Of a DNA stretch of 64,000 nucleotides, positions 17,727 through 27,688 are shown one piece after another (positions within the stretch are counted from its first letter, which is position 1; the number at the start of each line of letters is the position of its first letter). Both the position numbers and the translations under genes were made by a program. The DNA is taken from positions 434,001-498,000 of the forward strand of contig JBAOIL010000030.1 of assembly GCA_037044975.1 (NCBI GenBank), written 5' to 3'. Source of the stretch: JADLHS01 sp020848635 (lineage in GTDB: Bacteria > Verrucomicrobiota > Verrucomicrobiia > Limisphaerales > JADLHS01). The notes beneath the pieces were generated by a model. That model had not been told where the DNA came from, made no database searches, and was given only the letters and a program-made list of their open reading frames with translations.

Positions 17727-19567
17727 TCAGACGAGCGACTTGACCTTCTTGACGATGGCAGCGGCATCAATACCAAACTTCGCCAGCAATTCTTCGGCTT
17801 TACCCGAGCGTGGGAGTTCGCGCACCGCCAACTTGTGGACTTTCACGCTCTCGCAACTGAGTTCACCGGCGACGGCGTCGCCCAATCCGCCTTCAGCGTA
17901 ATGGTCTTCGACCGTGACGACCAGGTTGCCGGTCTTTTGCGCAGCGGCTTTGATGACGTCCTTGCCGAGAGGTTTGATGCTGTATGCGTCAATCACGGTG
18001 ATGCTGATACCTTCTTTGGCGAGCGCGTCAGCCGCTTTGAGTGCTTCGTGCAATGTCACCCCCGCGCCGACCACGGTGACTTTGTCGCCGGTATTCTGGC
18101 GCACAATCTTCGCGCCGCCGATGGGAAATTGTTCGTCGTTCTTGTAAATCACCGGTGTCTTTGGGCGTGAAGTGCGGAGGAAGAATATACCTCGATGCTG
18201 CGCCATGACTTCGAGCAGCTTCTCCGTGCTTACAGCGTCGCTCGGATAGAGCACCACGCTGCCGATCACCGCGCGCATCATGGCGAGGTCTTCGAGCGCC
18301 ATTTGTGATGGGCCATCCTCACCGATGCTCACGCCGACGTGCGAGCCGACCAGCTTGAGGTTGGCCATCGAAATGCCGGCGACGCGGATTTGGTCGAACC
18401 CGCGGGTGAAGAACGTCGCGAACGTGGACGCGAACGGCACCTTGCCGCGCGTGCCAAAACCAACGGCGACGGCCACCAGGTTTTGTTCCGCGATAAAACA
18501 CTCCGTGGAGCGCTCCGGGAACTTCTTGAAAAATTTCTCCGCGTAGGTGGAATTTTTTGTGTCGCCGTCCAGCGCCACGACGCGCTGATCGGTTTCGCCG
18601 ATACGCACCAGCGCAACCCCATAGGCTTCGCGGGTGGCCATAAGATCCCGAGCTTGTAGCTGAGCGCGGGATAGCTGGTCGGGGCGGTGTTGTTGGGGGC
18701 GGGCAGGGCTGACGGTGCGGGAATCGCCACGCCGCGGGCGGATTTGGCGCTGGGTTGCAACTCCGCGATGGCCCGCGCGGCTTCTTCCTTGTTCAAGGGT
18801 TTGCCATGCCAGTTATCCTGGTCCTGCAGGAACGAGACGCCGGCGCCCTTGTAAGTCTTGGCGAGAATGCAGAGGGGTTGATCATTGAGGCCGACGCCGC
18901 TGAGCACTTCGAGAATTTCCTCAATATCGTGGCCGTCATCCAACGTCTCGACGCGCCAGCCGAACGCCTCGAAACGCTTGCGATAAATGCCGATGTCATG
19001 GCCGAAGGCGGTGGGCTGGCTTTGGCCGAGGCGGTTGACGTCCACAATGGCGATGAGATTCTTGAGCTTATAGATGCCCGCGAGCGATGCGGCTTCCCAG
19101 ACGGCGCCTTCGGCGATTTCACCGTCGCCAAGCAGGACGTAAGTATTGAAGTCCAGTCGGTCGAGCCGGCCGGCGAGCGCGATGCCAACGCCGACCCCCA
19201 AGCCCTGACCAAGCGAACCTGTTGCTATGTCCGCAAAGGCCAGGCGCGGTGTGGGATGGCCTTCCAGATCGGAGTCAATGCGCCGGAGTTTCAATAGGTC
19301 TTCGACCGGGAACAAACCGGCTTCGGCCCAGGCGGCATAGAGCAAGGGCGCAGCATGGCCTTTGGACAGAATGAACCGGTCGTTGTTGTAGTATTTTGGA
19401 TTCGTTGCATCGTAGCGCATATGGCCGAAAAACAGCGCCGCCATCACATCGGCCGCCGAGCAGCACGAGGTGGGATGGCCGCTGCCCGCGGCAGTGGTCG
19501 AGGAAATCGAGTGGATGCGCAACTGGTTGGCAATCCCCTTCAGCAATTCAATGTCAGTTTCAATCAT
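17727..19567 (-). CDS. tkt: Transketolase (frameshifted)
   Basis: Thiamine-diphosphate enzyme of the pentose phosphate pathway. The N-terminal half has SGHPTSCCSAADVMAALFF, SKGHAAPLLYA, GSLGQGL and the TPP motif GDGEIAEGAVWEA...NR. The C-terminal half has MATREAYGVAL, the catalytic IGEDGPSQMALEDLAMMRA and YPSDAVSTEKL blocks. The halves are in different frames with the break near 18645, within a linker (YKLGI/MATREA); the overall length fits either one lost base or two extra ones. I read it as one chain of about 613 residues, a length seen in Planctomycetes/Verrucomicrobia, rather than two subunits. The ATG of the C-terminal frame leaves a split gene possible. Confidence 0.88.
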
Positions 19568-19801
19568 GGAACTCGCAGCGTAGGGGAAGGGGAGCGAAAG
19601 GCCAAGAATGAAAATTGTACGCGCTGCTTGGGCTTGGAGTGCCCTTACCCCCAGTCATTCTTCGGCGGATTGAGGAGGGGTGCGCCTGGCTGGGACGCGG
19701 TGCTTGGCCGGGCGGGGGGTGGCGAAAGACGAAAATTCCGGTCTGGATTTGACGCCGTATGGTGAAAGCGCGTACAACCAGTGGGCAACAGGCATTATCT
19801 T

Positions 19802-20140
19802 ATGAAAAAAATCGAAGCCATCATCAAACCCTTCAAGTTGACCGAGGTGAAGGATGCGTTGAGCGAAATTGGGGTGACGGGTATGACCGTTACGGAAGTC
19901 AAAGGATTCGGGCGGCAAAAAGGCCACACGGAAATTTACCGTGGCAGCGAATACACGGTGGATTTTCTGCCCAAAGTGAAGCTCGACATCGTGCTGCCCG
20001 ACGCGCAGGTGCAGGCCGCCATTGAAGTCATCACCAAGGCGGCCCACACCGGCAAGATCGGGGACGGAAAAATTTTTGTGCTGCCGGTGGAAACCGCCGT
20101 GCGCATCCGCACCGACGAACAGGGTGACGCGGCAGTGTGA
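19802..20140 (+). CDS. glnB: Nitrogen regulatory protein P-II
   Basis: Trimeric signal protein that senses 2-oxoglutarate, ATP/ADP and usually uridylylation, and controls glutamine synthetase and ammonium transport. 112 residues from ATG 19802, standard size. The start MKKIEAIIKPFKL, the T-loop with Tyr51 (EIYRGSEYTVDFLPK) as uridylylation site, and the nucleotide-binding TGKIGDGKIFV loop are all intact. An in-frame GTG seven codons upstream is not needed. No amtB or glnA is adjacent; it sits between transketolase (divergent) and tRNA-Val. Upstream I see no convincing sigma-54 promoter: the best TGG/TGC pair has the wrong spacing. Confidence 0.96.
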   Translation: MKKIEAIIKPFKLTEVKDALSEIGVTGMTVTEVKGFGRQKGHTEIYRGSEYTVDFLPKVKLDIVLPDAQVQAAIEVITKAAHTGKIGDGKIFVLPVETAVRIRTDEQGDAAV

Positions 20141-20161
20141 TGGGCAAGGCGGGGAGGAAAA

Positions 20162-20238
20162 TGGTGGGCGCTGCAGGATTCGAACCTGCGACCTACTCGG
20201 TGTAAACGAGTCGCTCTAACCAACTGAGCTAAGCGCCC
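20162..20238 (-). tRNA. tRNA-Val (anticodon UAC)
   Basis: On the minus strand the cloverleaf is complete: acceptor stem GGGCGCT/AGCGCCC, D arm with AGCTCAGTTGGTTAGAGC, anticodon stem ACTCG/CGAGT enclosing loop TTTACAC with anticodon TAC, and T arm CGCAGGTTCGAATCCTGCG. The 3' CCA is encoded (complement of tgg at 20162-20164). 74 bases without CCA. No intron or unusual base is seen. Confidence 0.96.
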
Positions 20239-20290
20239 ATCCCGGGCGCTGAAGATTAGCAGAGGCCGCGACTTCGGCAATCGCGAACAT

Positions 20291-21640
20291 CTAAATTGCG
20301 GCGGCAGGCTTTTCGGCGCGGGCCAGTTCCACCACTACGCCTTCCATGGCTGCTTCCACCAGCAAGGTTGACTTTTGCTCCGCCACCAGGTTGCGCGCGT
20401 GGGCCAGCAAGGTGTCAATTTTGGCGTCGTCGTGGTCCGGGTCGTGGTGGAAGAGGAAAAGCTTTTTCACCCCCGCTTTTATGGCCAGTGCTACGACGTC
20501 ATCTACGCAACCGTGCCCCCAGCCGATGTGATCTTCGTGCTCTGCGCGGTCGTATTGGGCGTCCATGATGAGCACATCCACTCCCCGAATGAATTCGATC
20601 ATTTTTCCCTCCTGCGCCCGCGCGTACTCGAGGGAGGCATCTTTGCGCGTGGGCCGCACCTGGCCGTTGCTGTCGTAACGGCAATGCGGCTCGTTATCGG
20701 GAAAGAATGCCACTGAACCTTCGGCGGTGAATAATCGGTACCCAACGCAAATGCCCGGGTGATTGGCAAACCAAGCCCGAACGCGCACCGCGCCGACCTG
20801 AAAATCCAAGTCCTTGAGTTCCTCGACTTCAATGTTGCCGGGCAATTCGCCAAAGGGCACTGGGAAGTACGGGCTTTCCATCTGGCCGGTCAACACGTTG
20901 ACGAGGCCCCGGCGCGCACCCTCGAACCCGAGGATGCGCATCCGGCAATGGGGCAGATAGATTGGCGGAAAAAACGGCAGCCCCTGAATATGATCCCAGT
21001 GCGTGTGGGAAAGCAGCAAGGTCAGATTGAGGGGTTGATCCTTGAACTCGGTCATTAATTCACGTCCGAACGGACGCAGGCCGGTGCCGGCATCGAGAAT
21101 GATAATCTCGCCGTGTGCACGCACCGCTACGCACGAGGTGTTACCGCCGTACCGAACCGTGGTTGGCCCGGGCGAAGGAATCGAACCGCGCACGCCCCAG
21201 AATTTCAGTCGCGCCGGTTCGGTTGACGCGGCGTTAACCATCTTGGCGGGGGGAACGCCAGCTTTGGTTTCGTCACACAAATGTGCGATCGCGGCCAGGA
21301 GATCGTAGGGTTTGACGGGCTTGGTCAGGTATTCGTCCGCGCCGGCCTCGCGCGCTGCGAGCCGGTCGGAGTCATAGTCGCGGCCGGACGTAACGATGAT
21401 CTTGGTGTGGCGCAGTGTGAAATCGCTCCGGATGTTACGGCAGACTAGAAACCCATTGCTGCGCGGCATGAGCAGGTCGCACAGGACGACTTCGGGGCGA
21501 TGCTGCCGCACCGCTTCCAGGCCGGCTTCGCCCTCGCCCGCTTCCAGCACCTCCCAGCCCTCCATCTGGAGGATCTCTCCCACCAGCCGGCGGTAATCGG
21601 CGTCGTCGTCAATGATTAGAACCTTTTTCGGTGCAGGCAT
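20291..21640 (-). CDS. Response-regulator receiver fused to metallo-beta-lactamase-fold hydrolase
   Basis: A 449-residue two-domain protein. Residues 1-125 are a canonical receiver: acidic pair Asp11/Asp12, phospho-acceptor Asp55 in VVLCDLLMPRSNG, Thr84 in IIVTSG and Lys107 in LTKPVKP. Residues about 145-440 are a metallo-beta-lactamase fold of the PhnP/cyclic phosphodiesterase-like type: FWGVRGSIPSPGP, LDAGTGLRPFG, the metal motif HTHWDH at 212-217, and later FFPDNE, DAQYD and HIGWGHG. All receiver and metal residues are present, so phosphorylation probably controls a hydrolase, perhaps on a phosphodiester or cyclic nucleotide. No histidine kinase is adjacent. Confidence 0.88.
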   Translation of the reverse strand: MPAPKKVLIIDDDADYRRLVGEILQMEGWEVLEAGEGEAGLEAVRQHRPEVVLCDLLMPRSNGFLVCRNIRSDFTLRHTKIIVTSGRDYDSDRLAAREAGADEYLTKPVKPYDLLAAIAHLCDETKAGVPPAKMVNAASTEPARLKFWGVRGSIPSPGPTTVRYGGNTSCVAVRAHGEIIILDAGTGLRPFGRELMTEFKDQPLNLTLLLSHTHWDHIQGLPFFPPIYLPHCRMRILGFEGARRGLVNVLTGQMESPYFPVPFGELPGNIEVEELKDLDFQVGAVRVRAWFANHPGICVGYRLFTAEGSVAFFPDNEPHCRYDSNGQVRPTRKDASLEYARAQEGKMIEFIRGVDVLIMDAQYDRAEHEDHIGWGHGCVDDVVALAIKAGVKKLFLFHHDPDHDDAKIDTLLAHARNLVAEQKSTLLVEAAMEGVVVELARAEKPAAAI

Positions 21641-21746
21641 GGCGGTGGCTTATTGCCGGGCCACACTACGCCAGGATGGAAAGAATGGGAAATTAAAAAA
21701 CGAAGCATGGAGGTACCGCGTGGCTGGCACTGCCAAGCGGCGGGGA

Positions 21747-22433
21747 TTACTCCGCGGTATCGTCCCCTGAGCCTTCCGCCGGCTCCTGCGTGGCGTAATA
21801 CACCCCCAGATTGTGCTGGGCGGTCTTGTCGCCTTGGCGGGCGGCCCGGATGAACCACCGCACAGCCTCCGGTATGCTCTGCGCCACCCCGCGCCCCGTC
21901 TGGTAGCAGAGACCAAGATTGCACTGGGCGGGGCCGACTTCCTGCGCCGCTGCCGCCGCGTACCACTTCACTGCCTCCTCAAAATTTTGCGGCACGACAT
22001 GACCCTGTTCGTAGAACACGCCGAGATTGAATTGGGCCTGAGGTTCACCTCGTTCAGCGGCAGCGTGGTACCACTTCACCGCCTCGGCGTAGTTCTGAGT
22101 CACACCCTGGCCGGTTTCGTAGAGCATGCCAAGATTGAACTGGGCCGCTGGATCCCCTTGTTCCGCTGATTCACGAAACCACCGCGCCGCCTCGCCGTAT
22201 TCCTGGGGCACCCCCTGGCCCGTGAGAAAACAAAAGCCGAGATAGCATTGCGCCACCGGATCGTTTTGATCGGCCGCCTTGCGAAACCATCGTACTGCTT
22301 CCTGGTAATCCTGCGCCACCCCCTGGCCATTCTGGAGGGAAACCCCCAGATAGCTTTGCGCCTGCGCGTCGCCTTCCTCGGCGGCTTTGCGCATCTCATC
22401 GAAGGACGCCCAAGATTTGCGATTGTTGGCCAT
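21747..22433 (-). CDS. Sel1-repeat (TPR-like) protein
   Basis: 228 residues from ATG 22433 (MANNRKSWASFDEMRKAAEEGD). The rest is six Sel1-like repeats of 36 residues, each with the pattern A-x2-YLG/NLG...G-x-GV-x-Q-x-Y-x-EA-x-RW-F/Y-x2-AA. These form a superhelical protein-binding solenoid. There is no signal peptide, so it is likely cytoplasmic. It ends in a short acidic tail (GSGDDTAE). The longer reading frame upstream has no repeat or start support. It is read in the same direction as the receiver-MBL gene 100 bases downstream, possibly one transcript. Partner unknown. Confidence 0.88.
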   Translation of the reverse strand: MANNRKSWASFDEMRKAAEEGDAQAQSYLGVSLQNGQGVAQDYQEAVRWFRKAADQNDPVAQCYLGFCFLTGQGVPQEYGEAARWFRESAEQGDPAAQFNLGMLYETGQGVTQNYAEAVKWYHAAAERGEPQAQFNLGVFYEQGHVVPQNFEEAVKWYAAAAAQEVGPAQCNLGLCYQTGRGVAQSIPEAVRWFIRAARQGDKTAQHNLGVYYATQEPAEGSGDDTAE

Positions 22434-22551
22434 GTCAGTCGTTGCTTTTGAAGCGGTAGTCGAGTGCGGTGGTGACGTCTGCCAAGACCACGCGCGACGC
22501 TCCCTGAGAGTAGATTTCACCGGCGCAATTACAAGCCGGGAGTTGGTGGGC

Positions 22552-22989
22552 TCAGACGCCGATGTCCTCGTTCCACAGTTCCGGACGCGCTGCAATGAAA
22601 TCCCGCATGAGCTGGATGCACGTCGGGTCGTTCCTCACCTCCACTGTTACGCCCTGCGACCGGACATAGGCCTCCGGTCCCTGAAAAGTGACGTGCTCGC
22701 CGACAACGATGCGCGGAATCTTGTAGAGCAAAGCCGCCCCGCTGCACATCGGGCACGGCGAAAGCGTTGAATACAGTACGCACCGTTGATAGACCGCCGC
22801 CGAGCGCCGACCGGCGTTTTCCAGGCAATTCATTTCCGCGTGATGAATCACACTGCCATGTTGGACGCGCTGGTTATGCCCGCGGCCGATGATCTGGCCT
22901 TCAAATACCAGCACCGAGCCAATGGGAATGCCGCCGGCGGCCAGACCCTTTTTTGCCTCGTCAATCGCTGCTTGCAGAAATGGATCCAT
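22552..22989 (-). CDS. Nucleoside/base deaminase (cytosine deaminase-like, CMP/dCMP deaminase superfamily)
   Basis: 145 residues from ATG 22989. Zinc site: HAE (His50, Glu52) and PCPMC (Cys79, Cys82), the classical deaminase pair. The segments GGIPIGSVLVFEG and GRGHNQRVQHGSVIHHAEMNCLENAGR match the fungal cytosine deaminase (Fcy1) type closely and the C-terminal RPELWNEDIG also fits that group; a tRNA adenosine deaminase (TadA) would have a different C-terminus. Likely converts cytosine to uracil in pyrimidine salvage. It is a single gene between the Sel1 protein and the hydrolase region. Confidence 0.85.
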   Translation of the reverse strand: MDPFLQAAIDEAKKGLAAGGIPIGSVLVFEGQIIGRGHNQRVQHGSVIHHAEMNCLENAGRRSAAVYQRCVLYSTLSPCPMCSGAALLYKIPRIVVGEHVTFQGPEAYVRSQGVTVEVRNDPTCIQLMRDFIAARPELWNEDIGV

Positions 22990-23048
22990 GATGAAGTTAT
23001 CGGTTTGCGTCGATCTCACGGCTGGTGAATCAGGTTGCAAATCCAGTC

Positions 23049-24776
23049 TCACGGGTTGGACGCTGCGTGTTTCACAACGAACTCAACGATCGGGGTTGGG
23101 TCGGTCAGGCCGTGGGGATGATGCCCGATGCCGGATTTGGGAATCAGCGTGATGCTGCCGCCAAGCTTGCGGTAACGCTCGGCCACCACCCCGGTGTTTT
23201 CGTCCCAAGGCACAACGTCGTCTGCGTCGCCGTAAACGTGCAGCAGCGGAACGCGCGCGTCGGCCAAGGGTTTCAAGTTGTCGATCGGATTATTGGCGTA
23301 GGCGATAGCTTCAGCGTCGGATTTGAAATGGTAAGCCGCGAGCAGGTTCTGCCATTCAGCGGCGCTGCCATTGCCCTTACCCAGGCCTTTGAGCTTGCCG
23401 CCGGGCCAGCTTTTGAAATCGCACACGGCAGCGTCCGCATAGAGGCACGCCACTTTGTCAGGATTGGCGGCGGCCCAGTTGTAGCAGTAAAGACCGCCGC
23501 GGCTCAGGCCAATGAGTGCGACTTTTTTCGCGAAGCCGTATTTCCCGGTCAACTCCTGGTAGAAACCGTTCCATTGTGCGACGGCTGCGGGACTGCCGAA
23601 CAAATTGGGCACGCCGAGATAAGCCAGGTGAAAACCTTTGCCGAGCAGTGCGATATCGGCGTTGGGAAAGGCGCCGAAGAACTCGCCGCGCCAGGCCCAC
23701 GGTTTGCCGCGCAACGCCTGCTTCGGCACGACGACGATGGCCGGCTGGTCGTTGACCTCAAAATCGTAACGGTCATAACCTTCCCACTGGGATCGCTTGC
23801 CGGCGAAACGGCGCCGCCAGTTGACGGATTTCCTTTTCGAGCGCGGTTGCTTGGGTGGTGGCCTCGGCGAGTGGCAGGCCCTGGTTCATTCCCGGCCGTT
23901 GGTGGCCCACGTCGGTCAGCCAGGCGTCCTTCATCATCCGCTGCCGCTGCTGAATCAGTTTCAGCAACGCCTGGCCGTTCGGGTAACCCGTCAGCATTGC
24001 CGCTGGATCGTCAATGTTCGCCAGGTCTTTCGCGCCGAGGTGCAACAGGATTTGTTTTGCGATGAGCCAGTGGCCGGTTTCGTTGCAATGGACGCCATCA
24101 CCGGCGAGGAAGAAATTCGGATCGCGTTGCCGATGTTCGGCGAGGTAACGGTTCATCGCGCCGTGCAAATCCACCACCTCCCAGCCGGCTTTGCGCTGCT
24201 GCGAAAGCAACCACTCCGAGTAACGGTCCAGGGCGTGGCTATAGCCGGGATGACCGCCTTTCACCTCATCGAACGTCGGGGGGGTGACGAAGATGATTTT
24301 CGCGCCCGCCGCCGTGACCCGTTTCATGTAGCCGCTGGATGCCCGCTTGAAACTTCTGCAAACCGTTCCTCGCTGAACGGCAGATAAATGCCGTCGTTCA
24401 TCCCGTAACAGGCGACGACCTGGTCGGGCTTCGTCTTTTCCAATACCCGGCCCAGTCGCTCGTGCAAGTCGGGCCGGGGAAATTGACCCGCCGGCATGGC
24501 CTGGTCCTCAGAAAGGCCGGAAACTGTCTCGCTCGGCAAGTCCGAGGTTCAGAAACTCCAGTTGCCGGTCCGGGAAAGCGACTCGCACAATACGTCTCGA
24601 TGTATTCCCCGTACTGGCCCGCGTAGGTGATGCTGTCGCCGAGAAAAACGATGCGCTGCACATTTTGCAGCTTCGGCCATGCGTCCGCCGGCTCGACTGC
24701 GTAGAAGGGCCGGCGGCAGGAGGCTGACGAACAAGGCCAGCAGATCGGCGCTGGAATTCGAGGATGAGTTTTTCAT
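23049..24776 (-). CDS. Secreted two-domain GDSL (SGNH) hydrolase plus alpha/beta hydrolase, multiply frameshifted
   Basis: Starts at 24776 with a signal-like segment. Domain 1 (SGNH): VFLGDSITYAGQYGEYIE, NLGLPSETVSGL, ACYGMNDGIY and GDGVHCNETGHWL give blocks I, II, III and V. Domain 2 (alpha/beta hydrolase, to 23049): SQWEGYDRYDFEV, GKPWAWRGEFFG, IGLSRGG with the serine, YGDADDVVPW and GHHPHG with Asp and His. Six frame breaks occur near 24713, 24588, 24530, 24343, 24322 and 23795; removing one base at each restores a single frame, and total length 1728 fits six extra bases, giving about 573 residues. All catalytic residues survive, so error is likelier than decay. Two adjacent genes is the alternative. 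Confidence 0.65.
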
Positions 24777-25086
24777 GTTCAGTTTGATCGATCAGACGGA
24801 TCTCCGGCGTCGAGGTTTGAGCCGCATCGGAATGATGCATCGTGGCACGGACGATCTTGGCGTTGGAGATGGACGTTTCATTCGTGGAAATCAATGTGGG
24901 GATCATTGCCGGAACTGCTCCGCGTGTGCAAGAACGCGAATCGAACGCGAATCGGCAACGAATCGCGCACAAGCTTTGGAGACCGAGCTGAGCTCTGCCT
25001 TGGAATCCAACGCCCGTTCGAGATAGCCAAATCGAGTGCTTTCATTCGCGTGCGGTTTCTTGCTACCAATCCGTGCGTTGCTAACC
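24777..25086. other. Intergenic region between the hydrolase and SMP-30 genes
   Basis: About 310 bases without a recognisable gene. The minus strand is open for a stretch reading MIPTLISTNETSISNAKIVR..., but this has no homology I recognise. The region is presumably the divergent promoter area for the genes on both sides. Confidence 0.5.
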
Positions 25087-26008
25087 ATGAAAATTCTCCC
25101 AAACCATCCTCGTCGCTGGCAGTGGTCAGCGGAATGGCCGCCATGGCATCGGCTCAAACTGCAAATGACGCCTCCGCCGTGATCGCTCCCGGCGCGAAGC
25201 TGGAAAAGCTCGCCGGCGATTTCAAGTTCACCGAAGGCCCGACCTGCGACAAGGACGGCAACGTCTTCTTCACCGACCAGCCGAACAACCGCATCCTGAA
25301 GTGGAGCGTGGACGGCAAGCTCTCCACTTTCATGCAGCCTGCCGGACGTGCCAACGGGATGTTTTTCGACGCCCAGGGCAATCTGATCGCCTGTGCGGAC
25401 GAGAAGACCGAACTCTGGTCGATCACGCCGGACGGAAAACACACCGTCCTCGCGAAGGAATACGAAGGCAAAAAGCTCAACGCGCCGAACGATGTCTGGG
25501 TGCGCGCTGACGGCAGCCTGTATTTCACCGACCCTTTCTACAAACGCGATTGGTGGGATTACGACCAGCCGCCGCAGGGCACGGAGCAGGTTTATTTCCT
25601 GAGCGCCGACCGCAAGACGCTCAAGCGCGTGACAACCGATCTCGCCCAGCCCAACGGCATCATCGGCACGCCCGACGGCAAAATGCTTTTTGTGGCCGAC
25701 ATCAAAGCCGGCAAAACCTACGCCTACGATATCCAGACTGACGGAAGCTTGACGAACAAAGCGTCTGCACTGCGAACTCGGCTCCGACGGCATGACGCTC
25801 GACACCGAGGGCAACCTCTATCTCACCGGCAACGGCGTGATCGTGTTCGATAAAGCCGGGAAAGCGGATTGCGCACATTGGTGTGCCGGAACCTTGGACG
25901 GCGAACGTCAGTTTCGGCGGTAAGGACCACAACACGTTGTTCATCACTGCCAGCACCGGGCTCTACTCGATCCGGACGCAGTATCGCGGCGCGAATGCGG
26001 CGAAGTAA
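25087..26008 (+). CDS. SMP-30/gluconolactonase family protein (frameshifted)
   Basis: A six-bladed beta-propeller lactonase. Blade motifs are visible: KFTEGPTCDKDGNVFFTDQPNNRILKWS (quoted in part), GRANGMFFDAQGNLIACAD with a metal ligand, KKLNAPNDVWVRADGSLYFTDP, and DLAQPNGIIGTPDGKMLFVAD. The C-terminal blades are in other frames: one extra base near 25766 leads to CELGSDGMTLDTEGNLYLTGNG, another near 25873 leads to RIAHIGVPEPWTANVSFGGKDHNTLFITA and the stop at 26008. The N-terminus is also unclear (ATG at 25087 needs a further frame change near 25105 before the AMASAQ signal end). The likely reaction is hydrolysis of sugar lactones; probably secreted. Frame breaks resemble those elsewhere in the window. 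Confidence 0.72.
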
Positions 26009-26249
26009 TATAGAGCGAGTCCAAGCCATGCTCAGTCATAACCAAAGCTATAGAAGGATCTCCGCTGCCCATCAGAAGGGGATGACAGCCTTGGTCGTCG
26101 AGTTATGTGAGGACCATTTTCGCCGATTCCCGGACGACCGGTTCGCACTGATTTAGTACGCAATGGTAAAAATCCAACATTCTCAATATGCCCAAGCTGA
26201 AGAGGCACCGGATCACGGACCAAGGCGCTAAGCGCCAGCACCGTGTCCA

Positions 26250-27573
26250 TTAGCGAGCCGTCAGCGTTCGCGGCACGGCCTGAGGCGGTGTGTTCGAAGC
26301 CAGGGCCATGTAGAATTCGTCTCCGCAGGTAATGTTCACTACATCGGCAAGACCCACGGGTGGGGGCGGGTTGAACATACCAAAAGTGCCGATATTCCCC
26401 AAGCAACCACAGCCCCGTCGCTTTGTAGCGCCAAGGCATGAAAGTCGCCGGCCGCGATTTGCACTACATTGCTCAGACCCGCTGGCACATTTGTTCCAGC
26501 ACCACTGCCCCAAGCCACCACCGTTCCGTTCGATTTCAACGCGAGGATGTGCTGAAAGCCCGCCGAGATGGCTACGACATTGCTCAAGCCCGGCGGCAAA
26601 TTGGTTTGGCCATAGGTATTATCGCCCCAAACGGCCACAGTGCCATTGTTTCTGAGGGCTGCACAATGTATGTCGCCACTCGAAACGGCAACCACGTTGC
26701 TCAATCCGTTCGGAATGAAGGCGCTTCTGGACTCGAAAAGGTCAAGTTTTCCCCACGCCGCGAGCGTGCCATTGCTCCGAAGCGCCAAGCAATATGGACA
26801 TCCCCGGCCGAAATCGCCACGACATTACTTAGGCTGGTGGGAACGTTCGTCTGCCCCTTTGAATTGTCACCCCAAGCCACGACCCTCCCGTCACTCTTGA
26901 TGGCGAGATTGTGATCACGCCCACCAGCAATGGCAATTACGTTGCTCAACCCACTTAACGCAGGAATGGGGCTACGGAAGGAATTCTGGCCCCAACCCAC
27001 TACTGTTCCATCCGGCTTCAACGCCAGACCGTGGTAATCGCCAGCAGCAATACCGACCACATTCCCAATATTGGCTGGCGGCAAGGCCACGCCACTGGAC
27101 GCGATAAAAGGGTCGCCCCAAGAGACAACGCGTCGCCCTGTTGTAAACTGGTGTTCCCAGCCGTACGTAATGCCGGCACTGTTGCTGGCGACCAATCGGC
27201 AACGATACACGGAATCGGCAAGCAATTCCTCTATGGGCGCACTCACCCGCACCACATTGTTTCCGTTACTTACAGCTACCGGAATCGTCGTCTGCCCGTA
27301 ACTGCTGTCCGTGCCCCATTCAAACCACCCAACCGTCGTCAAGCCCCTGGGTGTCACCATGCCGTTGAGCGTTGCATTTGTTGTCGTCACCGGTCCAGCG
27401 GCTTGCGTGGCCGCGAACGGTTGGCCGAAAGCACCCAAAGCTGGGGAAACGCAAATCACCGCGATCAACATTAGGGGACTCCCAACACTGAACGGTTTCA
27501 AAGATGAGTGGCGAGAGTCACAATTGCGGTTCAATTGCTTGAGGCCAGCCCCGGGAAGTGTGTATGTCTTCAT
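26250..27573 (-). CDS. Secreted RCC1-repeat protein (frameshifted)
   Basis: N-terminus with a signal region, then an Ig/FN3-like module (ATLNGMVTPRGLTTVGWFEWGTD... RCRLVASNSAGITYGWEHQF) and at least six RCC1 repeats of the type NVVAISAGDxHxLALKSDGxVVAWG, which form a beta-propeller. Two frame breaks: near 26793 (an extra AT after CAT restores GDVH-CLALRSNG, matching the neighbouring repeat GDIHCAALRNNG) and near 26400 in a run of four G (one G missing). The end at 26250 (LASNTPPQAVPRTLTAR) may also be truncated, since such proteins usually continue. Secreted RCC1 proteins are abundant in Pedosphaera-type genomes; role unknown. Between 26009 and 26249 I see no other gene. Confidence 0.75.
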
Positions 27574-27688
27574 TGAATCTGCTATTACAAAGGTTGAATC
27601 ACCGTGGTTGATGGGAACAACCTAATGCTCACGAGCGCAAGAACAAATGGGATTGCAACTGGTCGCTCGCCGGTTTTTCATCTGGGCG

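Noticed and set aside
19568..19801. Sigma-54 promoter before glnB
   Set aside because: The only TGG...TGC pair found (near 19689) has the wrong spacing between GG and GC.
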